Assembly (NCBI GenBank): GCA_001789395.1
Contig: MFZK01000014.1
Location: forward strand, 1-45,869
Source of the DNA: Candidatus Roizmanbacteria bacterium RIFCSPHIGHO2_02_FULL_37_13b
GTDB lineage: Bacteria; Patescibacteriota; Microgenomatia; UBA1406; HO2-37-13b
DNA: 45,869 nt
Direction of reading: 5' to 3'
Shown piece after piece: positions 1-9,467 of the stretch. A program made the translations under genes and the position numbers. Below the pieces are notes generated by a model. The model did no database searches, was not told where the DNA came from, and was given only the letters and a program-made list of their open reading frames with translations. The stretch's first letter is position 1. The number at the start of each line of letters is the position of its first letter.

Positions 1-120
1 TTATGGAAAAAGAAGCTAACAGTTACAAGTTCAGAAGATTTACGTCTTCAAAAGAAACAAGTGTTGCACTTCAACTTAGAATGTAGGATATTGGCATTAT
101 ACTATCAAATAGTCCTATAA
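1..120 (+). CDS. Possible 3' end of a gene cut by the window edge
   Basis: The first forward frame is open from base 1 to a TAA at 118-120 (39 codons). I do not recognise the peptide, which is basic and then mildly hydrophobic at its end. An alternative forward frame starts with ATG at base 3 and stops after 27 codons. Either could be chance. Bases 121-169 hold no gene. They include a 15-nt palindrome at 125-139 (CAAGATA-T-TATCTTG), which could act as a weak hairpin between this end and the convergent gene that follows. Confidence 0.2.
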   Translation, partial: LWKKKLTVTSSEDLRLQKKQVLHFNLECRILALYYQIVL

Positions 121-169
121 AATGCAAGATATTATCTTGTTGGTACAATCTATGCAATTAATTTATAGA

Positions 170-1837
170 TTATTCAATATATCCTCGTTTCTTTAGCTTC
201 ATTAAAATCTGTTCTTGTTTGTCATTGCGGATAAACAGATGATGGCCGAGAGTGAATGAGGACGGACTTTTCAATATCTTAATATTGGGTATTTTTTCAA
301 GCAGAGTATATTTATCACTCATCCATACGAGCAAAAAATCAGCAAATTTTTCTGCCGGTGTCATAAAGATCCCCATATCAGTCTTAAAGATAATTAGTGT
401 CGGTCGAGTCTTATCAAGTTGGTTGATGAAGTCATTTTTCAAAAATCCGTTTTCTTTATATTGCGGAAGCAATACTGGATATTTACTTGCCAGCTTAGCT
501 TTTTTGACGAAAAACATCTCTTGAGGTTCAAACGGGCCCATCCAATAATAATCATTATTACCGATAATCTCATCAGTGAAGCTTGCCGATGGAGCTAAAT
601 CATAGATCGATGGCATTGCTTGACTATAACGCAAATACCATTTTTCATACGTATTTTTAGCAAGAAATAAAAAAGTAAATAATAATAATACCGATGTCAT
701 AATCACTGATAATCTTTTTATATCATTTAAAAGTTCATCCCGAAGTTTAATTCTTCTTAAGTAGTATATAGCGATAAATGCAGCTGATAAACCAAAAACT
801 AAAAATACACCCATTTGGTAATCGGTCTCGTTAGCAGTCTGTAAATTACTTCTTGGAGCTGTAAATGACATCAGCAAAAAAAATATTATTCCTAAAACAA
901 ATGAATATGAAGATAGTATCAAAAGAAGAAGAAATCCAGCCAAACCGGACAGCGTAATAATAGGTAAATTCAGACTTAAATCCTTGAGTTTTGCCAAGAG
1001 TGGAATATATTCATGCCAAAAATTGAAAATTAAAGCAAGACCAAATTTTAGCGGATTAAACAATCTGCCACGAGTATAGTTAGCAATCCCTATATATTGA
1101 TTGGTATTGTAGGTAAAGTTGGCAAATATAAAATCCGATAGGGAACCTGTCAATACGAGATATACAAAATAGACGAGGTATGGCAGTGCCGCAAAAGCCA
1201 AGAAATTAATAATTGACCTACGGTCAAATTGTGACCTTATAAGTAAATACAATTGCCAGAGGTATAAGGCACCACTGAGGTAAAGAAAAGTCATTGACGA
1301 AAATATCAGACAAAATGTTAAAAGCGATGCAATATAAAGCATTTTTTTATTGATTTTTTGAGTTAAGGTAAGCGTCATCAACAACCAAAAAATTACAGCA
1401 AAAAAAAGCACCGCGAGACTATCAGCAAGGTACAAGTGAAGCCAAAAATATACGGCCAGGAGGGGAAAAGTGATCAGAAAACCAAGATAATAATTATAAA
1501 GAGATCGGTTTTGACTTTTGATCCAAACTCCTAAAATAAAAAGCAGGGCAAACTGAAACATAGACCATAAAAACCTAAAAACGATATAAGATCCGGCAGA
1601 CATTTTGATAAGCACTGCGCTAAGATACCAAGGAAGAGGCATGTGATTATCAAAAAAATCTCTATAGGGTAATTTCCCCGCAAGTAAAGCTTTGCCGCCA
1701 AGAAGATTAACAAACTCGTCCGGATAAGTGACATATTGCGCATTGATGATAAATACAACCAGTGTAGTAATAAGGATAATAATTTCTATTTGCGCAAACC
1801 GGTTTTTATTGAAAAAGGCGAGCATTTTTTTTAGCAT
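170..1837 (-). CDS. GT-C type membrane glycosyltransferase-like protein (555 aa)
   Basis: A polytopic membrane protein with about 10-12 hydrophobic helices and a soluble C-terminal part of about 120 residues. After the first helix comes a loop with an Asp-Glu pair (D40-E41) and then the FFDNHMPLPW segment, which matches the position of the catalytic acidic loop and the 'DHPP'-like element of GT39/GT83 (PMT/ArnT) enzymes. Such enzymes move a sugar from a polyprenyl-phosphate donor to an acceptor outside the membrane; substrate and acceptor are unknown here. It is the last of three minus-strand GT-C genes, and its start overlaps the gene before it by 32 nt, implying co-transcription and translational coupling. 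The family assignment is by architecture and motif, not close identity. Confidence 0.7.
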   Translation of the reverse strand: MLKKMLAFFNKNRFAQIEIIILITTLVVFIINAQYVTYPDEFVNLLGGKALLAGKLPYRDFFDNHMPLPWYLSAVLIKMSAGSYIVFRFLWSMFQFALLFILGVWIKSQNRSLYNYYLGFLITFPLLAVYFWLHLYLADSLAVLFFAVIFWLLMTLTLTQKINKKMLYIASLLTFCLIFSSMTFLYLSGALYLWQLYLLIRSQFDRRSIINFLAFAALPYLVYFVYLVLTGSLSDFIFANFTYNTNQYIGIANYTRGRLFNPLKFGLALIFNFWHEYIPLLAKLKDLSLNLPIITLSGLAGFLLLLILSSYSFVLGIIFFLLMSFTAPRSNLQTANETDYQMGVFLVFGLSAAFIAIYYLRRIKLRDELLNDIKRLSVIMTSVLLLFTFLFLAKNTYEKWYLRYSQAMPSIYDLAPSASFTDEIIGNNDYYWMGPFEPQEMFFVKKAKLASKYPVLLPQYKENGFLKNDFINQLDKTRPTLIIFKTDMGIFMTPAEKFADFLLVWMSDKYTLLEKIPNIKILKSPSSFTLGHHLFIRNDKQEQILMKLKKRGYIE

Positions 1838-2906
1838 GCAGCTTTTTGGATTTAAATAATATTACAAAAAGATTTATTCCTAAGAAAATTGTAATGATCC
1901 AATGTTTAATGCTGACATTATTTGGACTAGTCCATTGCCCAAATCTGATATACGGATAATATGATAACATAAGCCCGGCAAAAAAAATATTGAACTGCGA
2001 AACGAGCTTTGGAAAAAAAGGTAATATAATTAGCAAATTCAAAAAATACCAAGGTTGAATTTCTACTTGAAATGAATAATAAATAATAGCAAAAATGAGA
2101 CTGAGTAACACGATATTATTAAACTTTTTTTTATTGGCCGACAGAAAAACTAAAGGAAGTGTCAGGTATTTTATTCCCCCGGAAATTAATAACATTATTT
2201 TTCCAAGAGCAGTTTTGTTTTGATGCAGAAATAAATATATACCAATAAAAGCCAATGATATAGCAATTAAATCGTTGTGGTTATTAATCAAGCCCTCCAA
2301 AATTACAAATGGATTAAATGCAAAAAAAATCGCCACTCGGTGATTGATCTTGTTTAAATAAAATACGGATAAAAAATAAAATAAAACAAAAGTTAGCTTA
2401 AAGAAAAAATAGTTTAATATAAATTTTCCAGCTGCTAAAAAAGATGGAGCAATAGAGATGATGAGAAATGACGGTCCATAAGGGTATGTTCGATGAGTCC
2501 AATGCATAAATCTTATCCATGGATCGTAGGGGAAGTCCAATGCTTTAAAAGCATAAGGATTTTTACCATAAAATGTCAAGATTTTAGCATCAAATAAATA
2601 ATTGAAGAAATCATGAGACAAAAAAGGATAGGAAAAAACAGTGATTAATCCAATTAAGACCGTCAATTTCATTAAATCTTTAATTTTCGGTCGAAGTGCA
2701 ATCCGACTACTTAAGAAAAAAAGTAATAAGATTAACAAAATATAAGCAATCGATGAAAGATCACGTCTGTAATAGCCAAAATAAACCATAATTTCTCTAA
2801 AATACGCCCATACTGAGTTATTAAACAGAGTCAAATTAGGATCAACCAAAGAAAAAGAATAGACAGAAAGAAGTGATAACAAGAAAAAATACAAAATAAT
2901 CATCAT
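1806..2906 (-). CDS. GT87/mannosyltransferase-like GT-C membrane protein (366 aa)
   Basis: About ten transmembrane helices. The first long loop carries an acidic pair in a 'SHDFFNYLFDAK' context, and a later loop has 'YPYGPSFL', resembling the Y-P-x-G-P signature of GT87/DUF2029 and MptA/B-like polyprenol-dependent mannosyltransferases. It is shorter than the PMT-type neighbours and lacks their large C-terminal domain. It starts 10 nt after the upstream gene (2917-4395) and overlaps the following one, so the three form a single minus-strand unit. It probably acts at the outer face of the cytoplasmic membrane in glycan assembly. The exact sugar cannot be read from the sequence. Confidence 0.65.
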   Translation of the reverse strand: MMIILYFFLLSLLSVYSFSLVDPNLTLFNNSVWAYFREIMVYFGYYRRDLSSIAYILLILLLFFLSSRIALRPKIKDLMKLTVLIGLITVFSYPFLSHDFFNYLFDAKILTFYGKNPYAFKALDFPYDPWIRFMHWTHRTYPYGPSFLIISIAPSFLAAGKFILNYFFFKLTFVLFYFLSVFYLNKINHRVAIFFAFNPFVILEGLINNHNDLIAISLAFIGIYLFLHQNKTALGKIMLLISGGIKYLTLPLVFLSANKKKFNNIVLLSLIFAIIYYSFQVEIQPWYFLNLLIILPFFPKLVSQFNIFFAGLMLSYYPYIRFGQWTSPNNVSIKHWIITIFLGINLFVILFKSKKLHAKKNARLFQ

Positions 2907-2916
2907 TATTATTTAA

Positions 2917-4395
2917 TTATAATCCTGTAATAGCTGAATAGGTATTATTTTTTTCCAATACTTTTACAATCATTTTTTTCTTTTTAAGATCATCGATTAC
3001 CCAATTTTGAGTTACCGCAATTGATGCCGGTTCGCGTGCAAATAGATTAGTAAAAGTCGTTATATCATCTGATTCAAAGACAAGGGTATCAATTTTTCGA
3101 TTTGAATAAAATACGGCGACTGGTAGATAATCATGATCTACATATATAGTTTTTTCATATTTAGCCAATTTTTTTGAAATATCGACTTGATCGTTTATGT
3201 ATTGAGTTGATGGAATAATTTCCACCCAAAAATTTTTTATCTGAATAATAGTTAACATTAAGAAAAAAATTAAACAAGTTAAAGTTATTGCCGATGTTGG
3301 TATATTAATTTTTAATACCTTCATTACTTTAGTTTTCAGAAGCTGTTCCAAATCAAAAAATACAACTGCAATTATAATCGATATGGGTGCATAGACCGGT
3401 ATTAGATGCCATATTTCAGTTTTTGAGTTGATAATAAAAGGAAAAAGAATTGTTATATTCCAAAAAAGAATAAAGAAATAGGGAACTATTTTCTTATTCT
3501 TTTTTAAAGATCGTCCTTGAATTACTTTCTTTATCAAAAATACCACATAGACTGCAAGGATGGCTAGTGCCAATTGCCAAATTTTATACCATTTTCGTAT
3601 ACCCATATGTAAATAGAAGAGCGGTTGTTGTAAATGCAAATTCACCTGACTATCAATTGACTGATTTTTAAGACCAATATTTACAAAATGGTAATTAATA
3701 AAATCCGGATATTTGTGTATATGGAGCTGATACCAAGGTAAAGTTATAATAATAAAGAGTACTATTCCCAACAAAAAAAACACCGGGTTTCTTCTACTTT
3801 TAAAAAATGAAAAAAAATTCCAATAAATAATTAACGGTAAGACAGTGATACCACCTAAGGTTTTAGATAGTATTAGACAAGCAAAACTAATCATTACAAC
3901 GGGAAAATAGTTAAAATTTCTAGCAGACTTTATAGATAAATAGATCGTCAATAATGTAAAAAAAACAAATATAGAATCCAAATTTCCCGATCTGACTCGC
4001 AGCGTGTACCAAACACTGGTTCCTAAGATAGCAGAAGCAGTAAATGCAATTGTTTGTTTTTTAAAAAGATTCATGGTGATGAAATAAATTAATATAATGC
4101 TCATTAACCCCAAAGTAGCAGATGGTAATCTTGTGGTAAATTCGTTAATTCCAAATAGTTTGTATGTTATTGCCATTAGCCAAAAACCCATGGGAGGATG
4201 ATCAAAGAATGGATCATCGTTATATTTCATATTCATGTAGTCATTGTTGATCGACATCTCACGGGCAATTGATCCATACCATGCTTCGTCCCAACTTTGA
4301 AGAGTATTAAGTCCCAACCGATAGAAAAAAATGAATCCAAATACCGCGAGAAGTAATATTATCCAAATTTTAGCTTTCAAATACCGAATAAACAT
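2917..4395 (-). CDS. PMT/ArnT-like glycosyltransferase, GT39/GT83 family (492 aa)
   Basis: The clearest PMT/ArnT-type enzyme in this locus. After the first helix, W35-D36-E37-A38 gives the catalytic Asp-Glu loop, and D65-H66-P67-P68 gives the 'DHPP' element typical of ArnT and related family 39/83 transferases. About eleven helices are followed by a soluble C-terminal tail of about 100 residues. Family members transfer a sugar from a polyprenyl-phosphate donor to lipid or protein acceptors at the outer membrane face. It is the first gene of the three-gene minus-strand unit and is divergent from the gene at 4454; the 58-nt gap holds the promoters. Confidence 0.8.
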   Translation of the reverse strand: MFIRYLKAKIWIILLLAVFGFIFFYRLGLNTLQSWDEAWYGSIAREMSINNDYMNMKYNDDPFFDHPPMGFWLMAITYKLFGINEFTTRLPSATLGLMSIILIYFITMNLFKKQTIAFTASAILGTSVWYTLRVRSGNLDSIFVFFTLLTIYLSIKSARNFNYFPVVMISFACLILSKTLGGITVLPLIIYWNFFSFFKSRRNPVFFLLGIVLFIIITLPWYQLHIHKYPDFINYHFVNIGLKNQSIDSQVNLHLQQPLFYLHMGIRKWYKIWQLALAILAVYVVFLIKKVIQGRSLKKNKKIVPYFFILFWNITILFPFIINSKTEIWHLIPVYAPISIIIAVVFFDLEQLLKTKVMKVLKINIPTSAITLTCLIFFLMLTIIQIKNFWVEIIPSTQYINDQVDISKKLAKYEKTIYVDHDYLPVAVFYSNRKIDTLVFESDDITTFTNLFAREPASIAVTQNWVIDDLKKKKMIVKVLEKNNTYSAITGL

Positions 4396-4440
4396 GATTT
4401 GTTAGCTACAATAATACATTATTAACGGTAAGTAATTAGA

Positions 4441-4446
4441 TATAAT
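4441..4446 (+). promoter_or_regulatory. -10 box just upstream of the 4454 start codon (leaderless)
   Basis: A perfect TATAAT ends 7 nt before the ATG at 4454. Transcription would begin at or within a base of the start codon, giving a leaderless mRNA. No Shine-Dalgarno sequence fits in the gap. The box sits inside the near-palindrome GATATAATATT between divergent genes. Confidence 0.55.
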
Positions 4447-4453
4447 ATTTACG

Positions 4454-6118
4454 ATGAATTCAAATAAATCTACAAATAAGTTGAAAAAATTTATTAAAGA
4501 TGAAGCATTCTGGTTATGCATCTTATTCTTTTTTATTTTTTTATCTTCTAAGGCAATATTTCATACGGGCTTTTTTAGAACAATCGACGACATCTCGACA
4601 GTAAGGATTATGTATATGGTCAAAGAATTACAACGGGGAAATTGGATTAATAATTTTCCCATAAGATGGTCAGCGGATCTAGCTCATGGTTTTGGTTATC
4701 CTTTGTATTTGTTTTACGCTCCTTTAGTTTACTATGCTGGCGCAATTTTAATGATATTCGGAAAATTCAGTCACATTGTTGCTACTAAATGGGTATATGC
4801 ATTCCCTTTGCTTGTCGGACCGATATTTTTTTACTTGGCAGCCCGGCAAAAGATGAGTCGCTTGCCGGCCACCCTTGGAGCCTGTACTTATGCTTTGTTT
4901 CCGTTTAGAGGATATGATACATATATTCGTGGTGGTGTTGGTGAAGCCTGGTCGATGGCGTTTTTACCGATGATTTTTGCAGGAATTTTCCTGTTAGAAA
5001 AAAACAAGCGATGGGGAGGTATCTTATTTTCTTTATTTTTAGCTTTGGCAATATTATCTCACAATCTGAGCGGGCTTTTAATCACAGCATTGATAATAAT
5101 TTATGGCTTTATTTTCTATCGAAAAAGTGCGGATTTCTGGAAATCCTTTTTTTTGGGTTTAGGTTTGTCTGCTTTTTTTTGGTTACCGGCATATTATTAC
5201 TTAAATATTGTCAAAGTTAGTTATTCAAATCAAAATACAGGGCAAATTTTAAATTTCTTGGAGCCGATATCGACTTTTTTTAAAGTTGAAATACCCTATA
5301 ACCCAGAAGCAAGATTTTCCAGCTTAATATTCTATTTATTTATTTTAATATTAGCAATTTTTGTATGGCAGTACAAAAAAATAAATAAAAAATACCAGTC
5401 CCATTTTATTTTTTGGATTACCTCAGGTTTCATTTTCTATTGCATATTATTTCAACCATTTGCATTTATCTGGAAAATGACATTGCCGATAACTCGATTA
5501 ATACAGTTTCCCTGGCGAATCCTTATTGTATTGTCATTTATAATTCCATTTCTATTGGGATGCACAATAGAGTTGATAAAAAAAAATCGATTTATGATTC
5601 CATTAGTTATGATTTTAATCTCATTAAATCTTTTTTACCTACCTGTTTTTAAACCCCGGGAATACTCATTTTTCTACGAATATTCAGCCGCTGACACAGG
5701 AATCTGTGCAACAAGTTGGGGTGATGAATATTTACCTGTTTGGGTAAAGCTGTGCGCAGGGGGTGAGCCCTCAAAAAAAATTGATATTAAAAATGGTAGC
5801 GTCAAATTATTAAAATCAGACAACATGGATTTATTGGCAGATGTTAATGTTGAAAAGAAAACAGATTTAATTGTATATAAATATTATTTTCCAGGATGGC
5901 AAGTTTTTGTTGATGGTAAAAAACAGCCGGTTGATTATAGTTTTTCCGAGCAAGGTAATTTTAAGACGCAAGTTATGCCGGGTCATCATAAAGTTCAAGT
6001 CATTTTTTCAAAAACCGCAATAATGTGGATGTCTGATTTTATAACAATCATCAGTTTGATTTTTTTTATTTGGAGATTTTTTCCGAATCGTCTATCTAAA
6101 ATGAAGATCTTTCAATAA
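4454..6118 (+). CDS. YfhO-like / 6-PTPS-related membrane glycosyltransferase (554 aa)
   Basis: A large membrane protein of about 12 helices with a loop containing D-D in 'RTIDDISTVRIMYM' after the first helix. The C-terminal soluble domain carries the 'YYFPGWQVFVDG' signature, followed by a beta-rich segment and a final helix. That end is characteristic of the YfhO / '6-pyruvoyl-tetrahydropterin synthase related' membrane family, a GT-C-like group linked to surface glycan or teichoic-acid glycosylation in Firmicutes. The database name refers to a domain label and does not mean pterin synthesis. It is transcribed alone and runs 27 nt into the 3' end of the convergent gene at 6092-7609. Confidence 0.75.
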   Translation: MNSNKSTNKLKKFIKDEAFWLCILFFFIFLSSKAIFHTGFFRTIDDISTVRIMYMVKELQRGNWINNFPIRWSADLAHGFGYPLYLFYAPLVYYAGAILMIFGKFSHIVATKWVYAFPLLVGPIFFYLAARQKMSRLPATLGACTYALFPFRGYDTYIRGGVGEAWSMAFLPMIFAGIFLLEKNKRWGGILFSLFLALAILSHNLSGLLITALIIIYGFIFYRKSADFWKSFFLGLGLSAFFWLPAYYYLNIVKVSYSNQNTGQILNFLEPISTFFKVEIPYNPEARFSSLIFYLFILILAIFVWQYKKINKKYQSHFIFWITSGFIFYCILFQPFAFIWKMTLPITRLIQFPWRILIVLSFIIPFLLGCTIELIKKNRFMIPLVMILISLNLFYLPVFKPREYSFFYEYSAADTGICATSWGDEYLPVWVKLCAGGEPSKKIDIKNGSVKLLKSDNMDLLADVNVEKKTDLIVYKYYFPGWQVFVDGKKQPVDYSFSEQGNFKTQVMPGHHKVQVIFSKTAIMWMSDFITIISLIFFIWRFFPNRLSKMKIFQ

Positions 6119-7609
6119 ATTCGGATCTGCAGAGATGGAAATTTCTTTATCCGTAAGCAAATATTTTTGGATTATATAACCATTGTCATATTTGATTACT
6201 TGTTGTGGTTTCTTATTTATTTTAACCTGATTTTTTATCCACCAATCGATACTAATATCAGGTCTGTCATCAGGAACAGGCAAAAGAATTAGATATGTTT
6301 CCTTTTTCTTTTCAAAAGGATATGACTTTTTATTATTATCAAGCTTTTGGTAATAATTCATTGCGTATCTGGGCGTATAACCAAACATTTCAGGACTAAA
6401 AATATAATACCCAAATTCACTCCCAGCTTTTTTATAAATACTTTTTGCCATCATAAGATTGAATTGCCATGAGCTGCCGTTCTTATCTATAAATTTATCG
6501 GCAGAAAGAACATGGTTGAAGTTAATACAAGTATTGAACAAAATTAAGCTAATAAATAGGGCGTAATATATTTTTTTATTAAATTTGTTATATAGTGAGG
6601 CAAATATGATTATGGTAAGCGGCATAAAAGGGATAAGATAATAATTCCAAATCGGTCCTTTAAATAAAAATACTAATGCCCAGTAACCTGAATAAAGATA
6701 TAGAAAAAGAAAATAGAAATTTCGCTTTGGAAATATCTTATTTTTATATAGACGATAAAAGAAATATATAAAAAGTATCGTAATTGCAACTGAAATCGGT
6801 AAAAATTCTTCAGTTGTAATCTGTAAACCGCCAATAAAAAATCCTCGTACCCGCGATATTAAAAGGGGAATTAATTTAAGATTTCCCATTTCTGATGAAC
6901 CGGAAACATATTTAAATAATGATGTTATTTGCAAGAACTGATGTCTTAAGTCGAAGAGTATGAAAGTTGATAATGCTATCGGTAGAGAAATAAATGATGC
7001 AAAATGCGATATTTTTCTATTTTTAATAAACAAAATAAATAGATGACTTGACATTAAAAGTAGTATTGGTAGACCAAACGCCATTTGAAAATGGATCAAT
7101 AAACCCAATAAAAATAGAGAAAGAAAAGCATCAGTTATTCTATGTTTTTTAATGTATAAATAATAAAAATAAAACATTATCGGTGATAATATCACCGCGC
7201 CGAATGGATTAAATAAACCAAAGATTGACACAGCGGTCGTTGAAGCAAATAGTGATGTACTCAGCATTGCTATTGTATTATTAAATATTTGTTTTGAGAT
7301 TTTATAGATCACGGCCAAACTTAAAGCATAGAGAACGATCCAAAAAAATCCAACAAAAATGGGATTTCCGTGACCTAATATAAAAGCAGGTAGGTTTAGA
7401 TAAAACCACAGTGGTCCATGAAAAAGTCCAGGAATCCCCCCAGATCTAGCACCAATTAATGTTAATTTCTTAAGAGTTACCATCTCTTCCATGACTAAAA
7501 AATCTCGGGCAATATCTACATGAAAAAGAATATCGCTTTTTAGCTGATAGAATGAAGCAAAGAAGAAATTAAGTATGATGAATAACCAGAGTGCCAGTCT
7601 TTTAGACAT
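6092..7609 (-). CDS. GT39-like membrane glycosyltransferase (505 aa)
   Basis: A polytopic protein with about ten helices and a C-terminal soluble domain of about 110 residues. The first loop reads 'HVDIARDFL' (acidic residues D32 and D36), followed by 'GLFHGPLWFYL'. This is a Microgenomates-style variant of the PMT acidic loop plus the 'HPP'-like element. The likely role is transfer of a polyprenyl-phosphate-linked sugar outside the membrane; substrate unknown. Its 3' end overlaps the convergent gene at 4454-6118 by 27 nt. On its 5' side it is divergent from the GT2 gene at 7649, with only 39 nt between start codons. Confidence 0.7.
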   Translation of the reverse strand: MSKRLALWLFIILNFFFASFYQLKSDILFHVDIARDFLVMEEMVTLKKLTLIGARSGGIPGLFHGPLWFYLNLPAFILGHGNPIFVGFFWIVLYALSLAVIYKISKQIFNNTIAMLSTSLFASTTAVSIFGLFNPFGAVILSPIMFYFYYLYIKKHRITDAFLSLFLLGLLIHFQMAFGLPILLLMSSHLFILFIKNRKISHFASFISLPIALSTFILFDLRHQFLQITSLFKYVSGSSEMGNLKLIPLLISRVRGFFIGGLQITTEEFLPISVAITILFIYFFYRLYKNKIFPKRNFYFLFLYLYSGYWALVFLFKGPIWNYYLIPFMPLTIIIFASLYNKFNKKIYYALFISLILFNTCINFNHVLSADKFIDKNGSSWQFNLMMAKSIYKKAGSEFGYYIFSPEMFGYTPRYAMNYYQKLDNNKKSYPFEKKKETYLILLPVPDDRPDISIDWWIKNQVKINKKPQQVIKYDNGYIIQKYLLTDKEISISADPNLLKDLHFR

Positions 7610-7615
7610 GTATGA

Positions 7616-7624
7616 GATATAATA
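7616..7624. promoter_or_regulatory. Shared symmetric -10 region between divergent GT genes
   Basis: GATATAATATC around 7616-7626 is nearly self-complementary. On the plus strand it gives TATAAT (7618-7623), 25 nt before the ATG at 7649. On the minus strand it gives TATTAT or TATATC, 9 or 6 nt before the ATG at 7609. One AT-rich element could therefore serve both directions. No convincing -35 hexamer was identified for either side. Confidence 0.4.
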
Positions 7625-7648
7625 TCATGCTAAAATTGATAAGTAAAT

Positions 7649-8416
7649 ATGAAAACGACTATTACTGCTGTGATTTATACCTTTAATGAAGAGGAGAACA
7701 TTGAGGCAGCGATAAAAAGTGCCGCCAATCTCTCAAAAAAAATAATAGTCATTGACATGGAAAGTGACGATAAGACAGTTGAAATTGCCAAAGATTTGGG
7801 AGTTGATACATTCAATATTAAGCGTTCTAATTATGTTGAACCTGCGAGACAATTCGGAATAGAATTAGTTAATACGCCATGGGTTTTTGTTCTTGACGCT
7901 GATGAGAGAATATCTCCAGAGCTTGTAAGGGAGATAAGAGAAAAGATCGATAATAATAAATATACATACTATGCAATTCCCCGGAAAAACATTTTTGGTG
8001 GTATTAAATGGTTACGTCACGGTGGTTGGTGGCCAGATAGCCAAATTCGATTAATCAAGAAAGAGTTCTTTAAATCATGGCCTTGCGAGATTCATTCAAC
8101 ACCAATAATCAGTGGACGATTGGGTACGTTAAATAGCCCAATTCTTCATTATTTCCATCCATCACTAGAAAATATGGTGAAAAAGACCATAATCTTTGAA
8201 CAAATTGAGTCTGATCTTCTATACAAAGGTGAGAAAAAAGTCTCTGTAATAACTTTTTTCAGAAAATTTATCGGAGAGCTGTATCGTCGTTTATTAAAAC
8301 AATTAGGCTTGAAGGACGGTGTTATTGGTATAATCGAATCTCTCTATCAAGCTTTTTCTAAGTCTATTACATATATATTTCTATATGAGAAAAAACGTCA
8401 AAGTCGCTCTGTATAG
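7649..8416 (+). CDS. GT2 family glycosyltransferase, WaaE/KdtX-like (255 aa)
   Basis: A cytoplasmic GT-A fold enzyme. The N-terminal 'YTFNEEENI' motif and the metal-binding D83-A84-D85-E86 are those of the LPS core beta-1,4-glucosyltransferase (WaaE/KdtX-like) branch of GT2. Arg/Trp-rich loops near 'RHGGWWPDSQIRLI' are also typical. Such enzymes transfer a nucleotide-activated hexose to a lipid-linked acceptor on the inner membrane face. First gene of a four-gene plus-strand operon; the following GT4 gene begins 32 nt before this one ends. No Shine-Dalgarno is seen before the ATG. Confidence 0.8.
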   Translation: MKTTITAVIYTFNEEENIEAAIKSAANLSKKIIVIDMESDDKTVEIAKDLGVDTFNIKRSNYVEPARQFGIELVNTPWVFVLDADERISPELVREIREKIDNNKYTYYAIPRKNIFGGIKWLRHGGWWPDSQIRLIKKEFFKSWPCEIHSTPIISGRLGTLNSPILHYFHPSLENMVKKTIIFEQIESDLLYKGEKKVSVITFFRKFIGELYRRLLKQLGLKDGVIGIIESLYQAFSKSITYIFLYEKKRQSRSV

Positions 8417-9467
8417 TCCTTATCTTGATATTTTTGGTGGCGGTGAAAAACACATCTTGTCAATACTCAAGATATTCGATCTCTATGGATGTGAAGTAGA
8501 TTTATTATGGAACGATCTTGAAATTGCAGGAAAAATAAAGAATGATTTAGCATTAAATTTTGAACATTTAAAGATTGTGGACAATTTCCTGATTAAAGAT
8601 AATTTTATAAACAAACTTATTAAAACAGGACATTATGATTACGTATTTTATGTTACGAACGGAAGTTATTTTTTCTCACTCGGCAGAAATAATTATATTT
8701 TTGCCATGGTGCCAAAGAAAGAATTATTTCAATTATCAATGATTAATAAAGCAAAGTTATATAACTGGAAATTTATCTGTAATTCACAATTTACTCAGAG
8801 ATTATTGACAAGCTTCGGAATCAATTCTCAATATATATATCCATATATAAATATCGACTCATCGGTGCTAAATAATAAGAAAGATAAAATAATTTTAACA
8901 GTTGGTCGGTTTTTTCCTCATTTGCATAGCAAAAACCATAAAAAGATCATTGAAATGTTCAAAAAATTTAAACAAAAATCCAGTTTATTCAATGACTATA
9001 AACTATATATAATAGGTCGATGTGACAATAAAGATTTACCATATTTACGAGACGTCGAGGAAAGTGCAAAACAAAATGATGACATTGTAGTTAAGGTCAA
9101 CGTTAGCAATCAAGAATTAGATATTTTATATCGAAAAGCAGCTATCTATTGGCATTTCACTGGATTGGGTGTCAATGAAGCAGAAAATCCTGAAAAAGTT
9201 GAACATTTGGGAATGGCACCACTTGAAGCTATGGCTAATAAATGTATTGTCTTTTGCTTCTGCGCAGGAGGAATAAAAGAAATAGTCAGGGATGGGATCA
9301 ATGGCTATATTTTTTTTAATGAAACCGATTTATATAACAAAATGTCTAATATAATTATTAATCATTCAATTCAAAAAGAGTTAGCTAATAATGCATCCAA
9401 ATTTATTGAAGAAAATTTTTCCTATAAACAATTTGAAGAAAAAGTAAGCAAAGTATTTAATTTATGA
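8385..9467 (+). CDS. GT4 family glycosyltransferase (360 aa)
   Basis: A GT-B fold retaining glycosyltransferase. The N-terminal glycine-rich loop 'YSPYLDIFGGGEKH' is typical of GT4. The C-terminal half has 'TVGRFFPHLHSKNH' and then the donor-binding E-x7-E motif in 'EHLGMAPLEAMA', followed by the 'GGIKEIVRDGINGYIF' segment. The donor would be a nucleotide sugar, and the likely job is adding a sugar to a lipid-linked glycan in the cytoplasm. It overlaps the previous gene by 32 nt and shares an ATGA with the next, indicating tight translational coupling in the operon. Confidence 0.85.
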   Translation: MRKNVKVALYSPYLDIFGGGEKHILSILKIFDLYGCEVDLLWNDLEIAGKIKNDLALNFEHLKIVDNFLIKDNFINKLIKTGHYDYVFYVTNGSYFFSLGRNNYIFAMVPKKELFQLSMINKAKLYNWKFICNSQFTQRLLTSFGINSQYIYPYINIDSSVLNNKKDKIILTVGRFFPHLHSKNHKKIIEMFKKFKQKSSLFNDYKLYIIGRCDNKDLPYLRDVEESAKQNDDIVVKVNVSNQELDILYRKAAIYWHFTGLGVNEAENPEKVEHLGMAPLEAMANKCIVFCFCAGGIKEIVRDGINGYIFFNETDLYNKMSNIIINHSIQKELANNASKFIEENFSYKQFEEKVSKVFNL

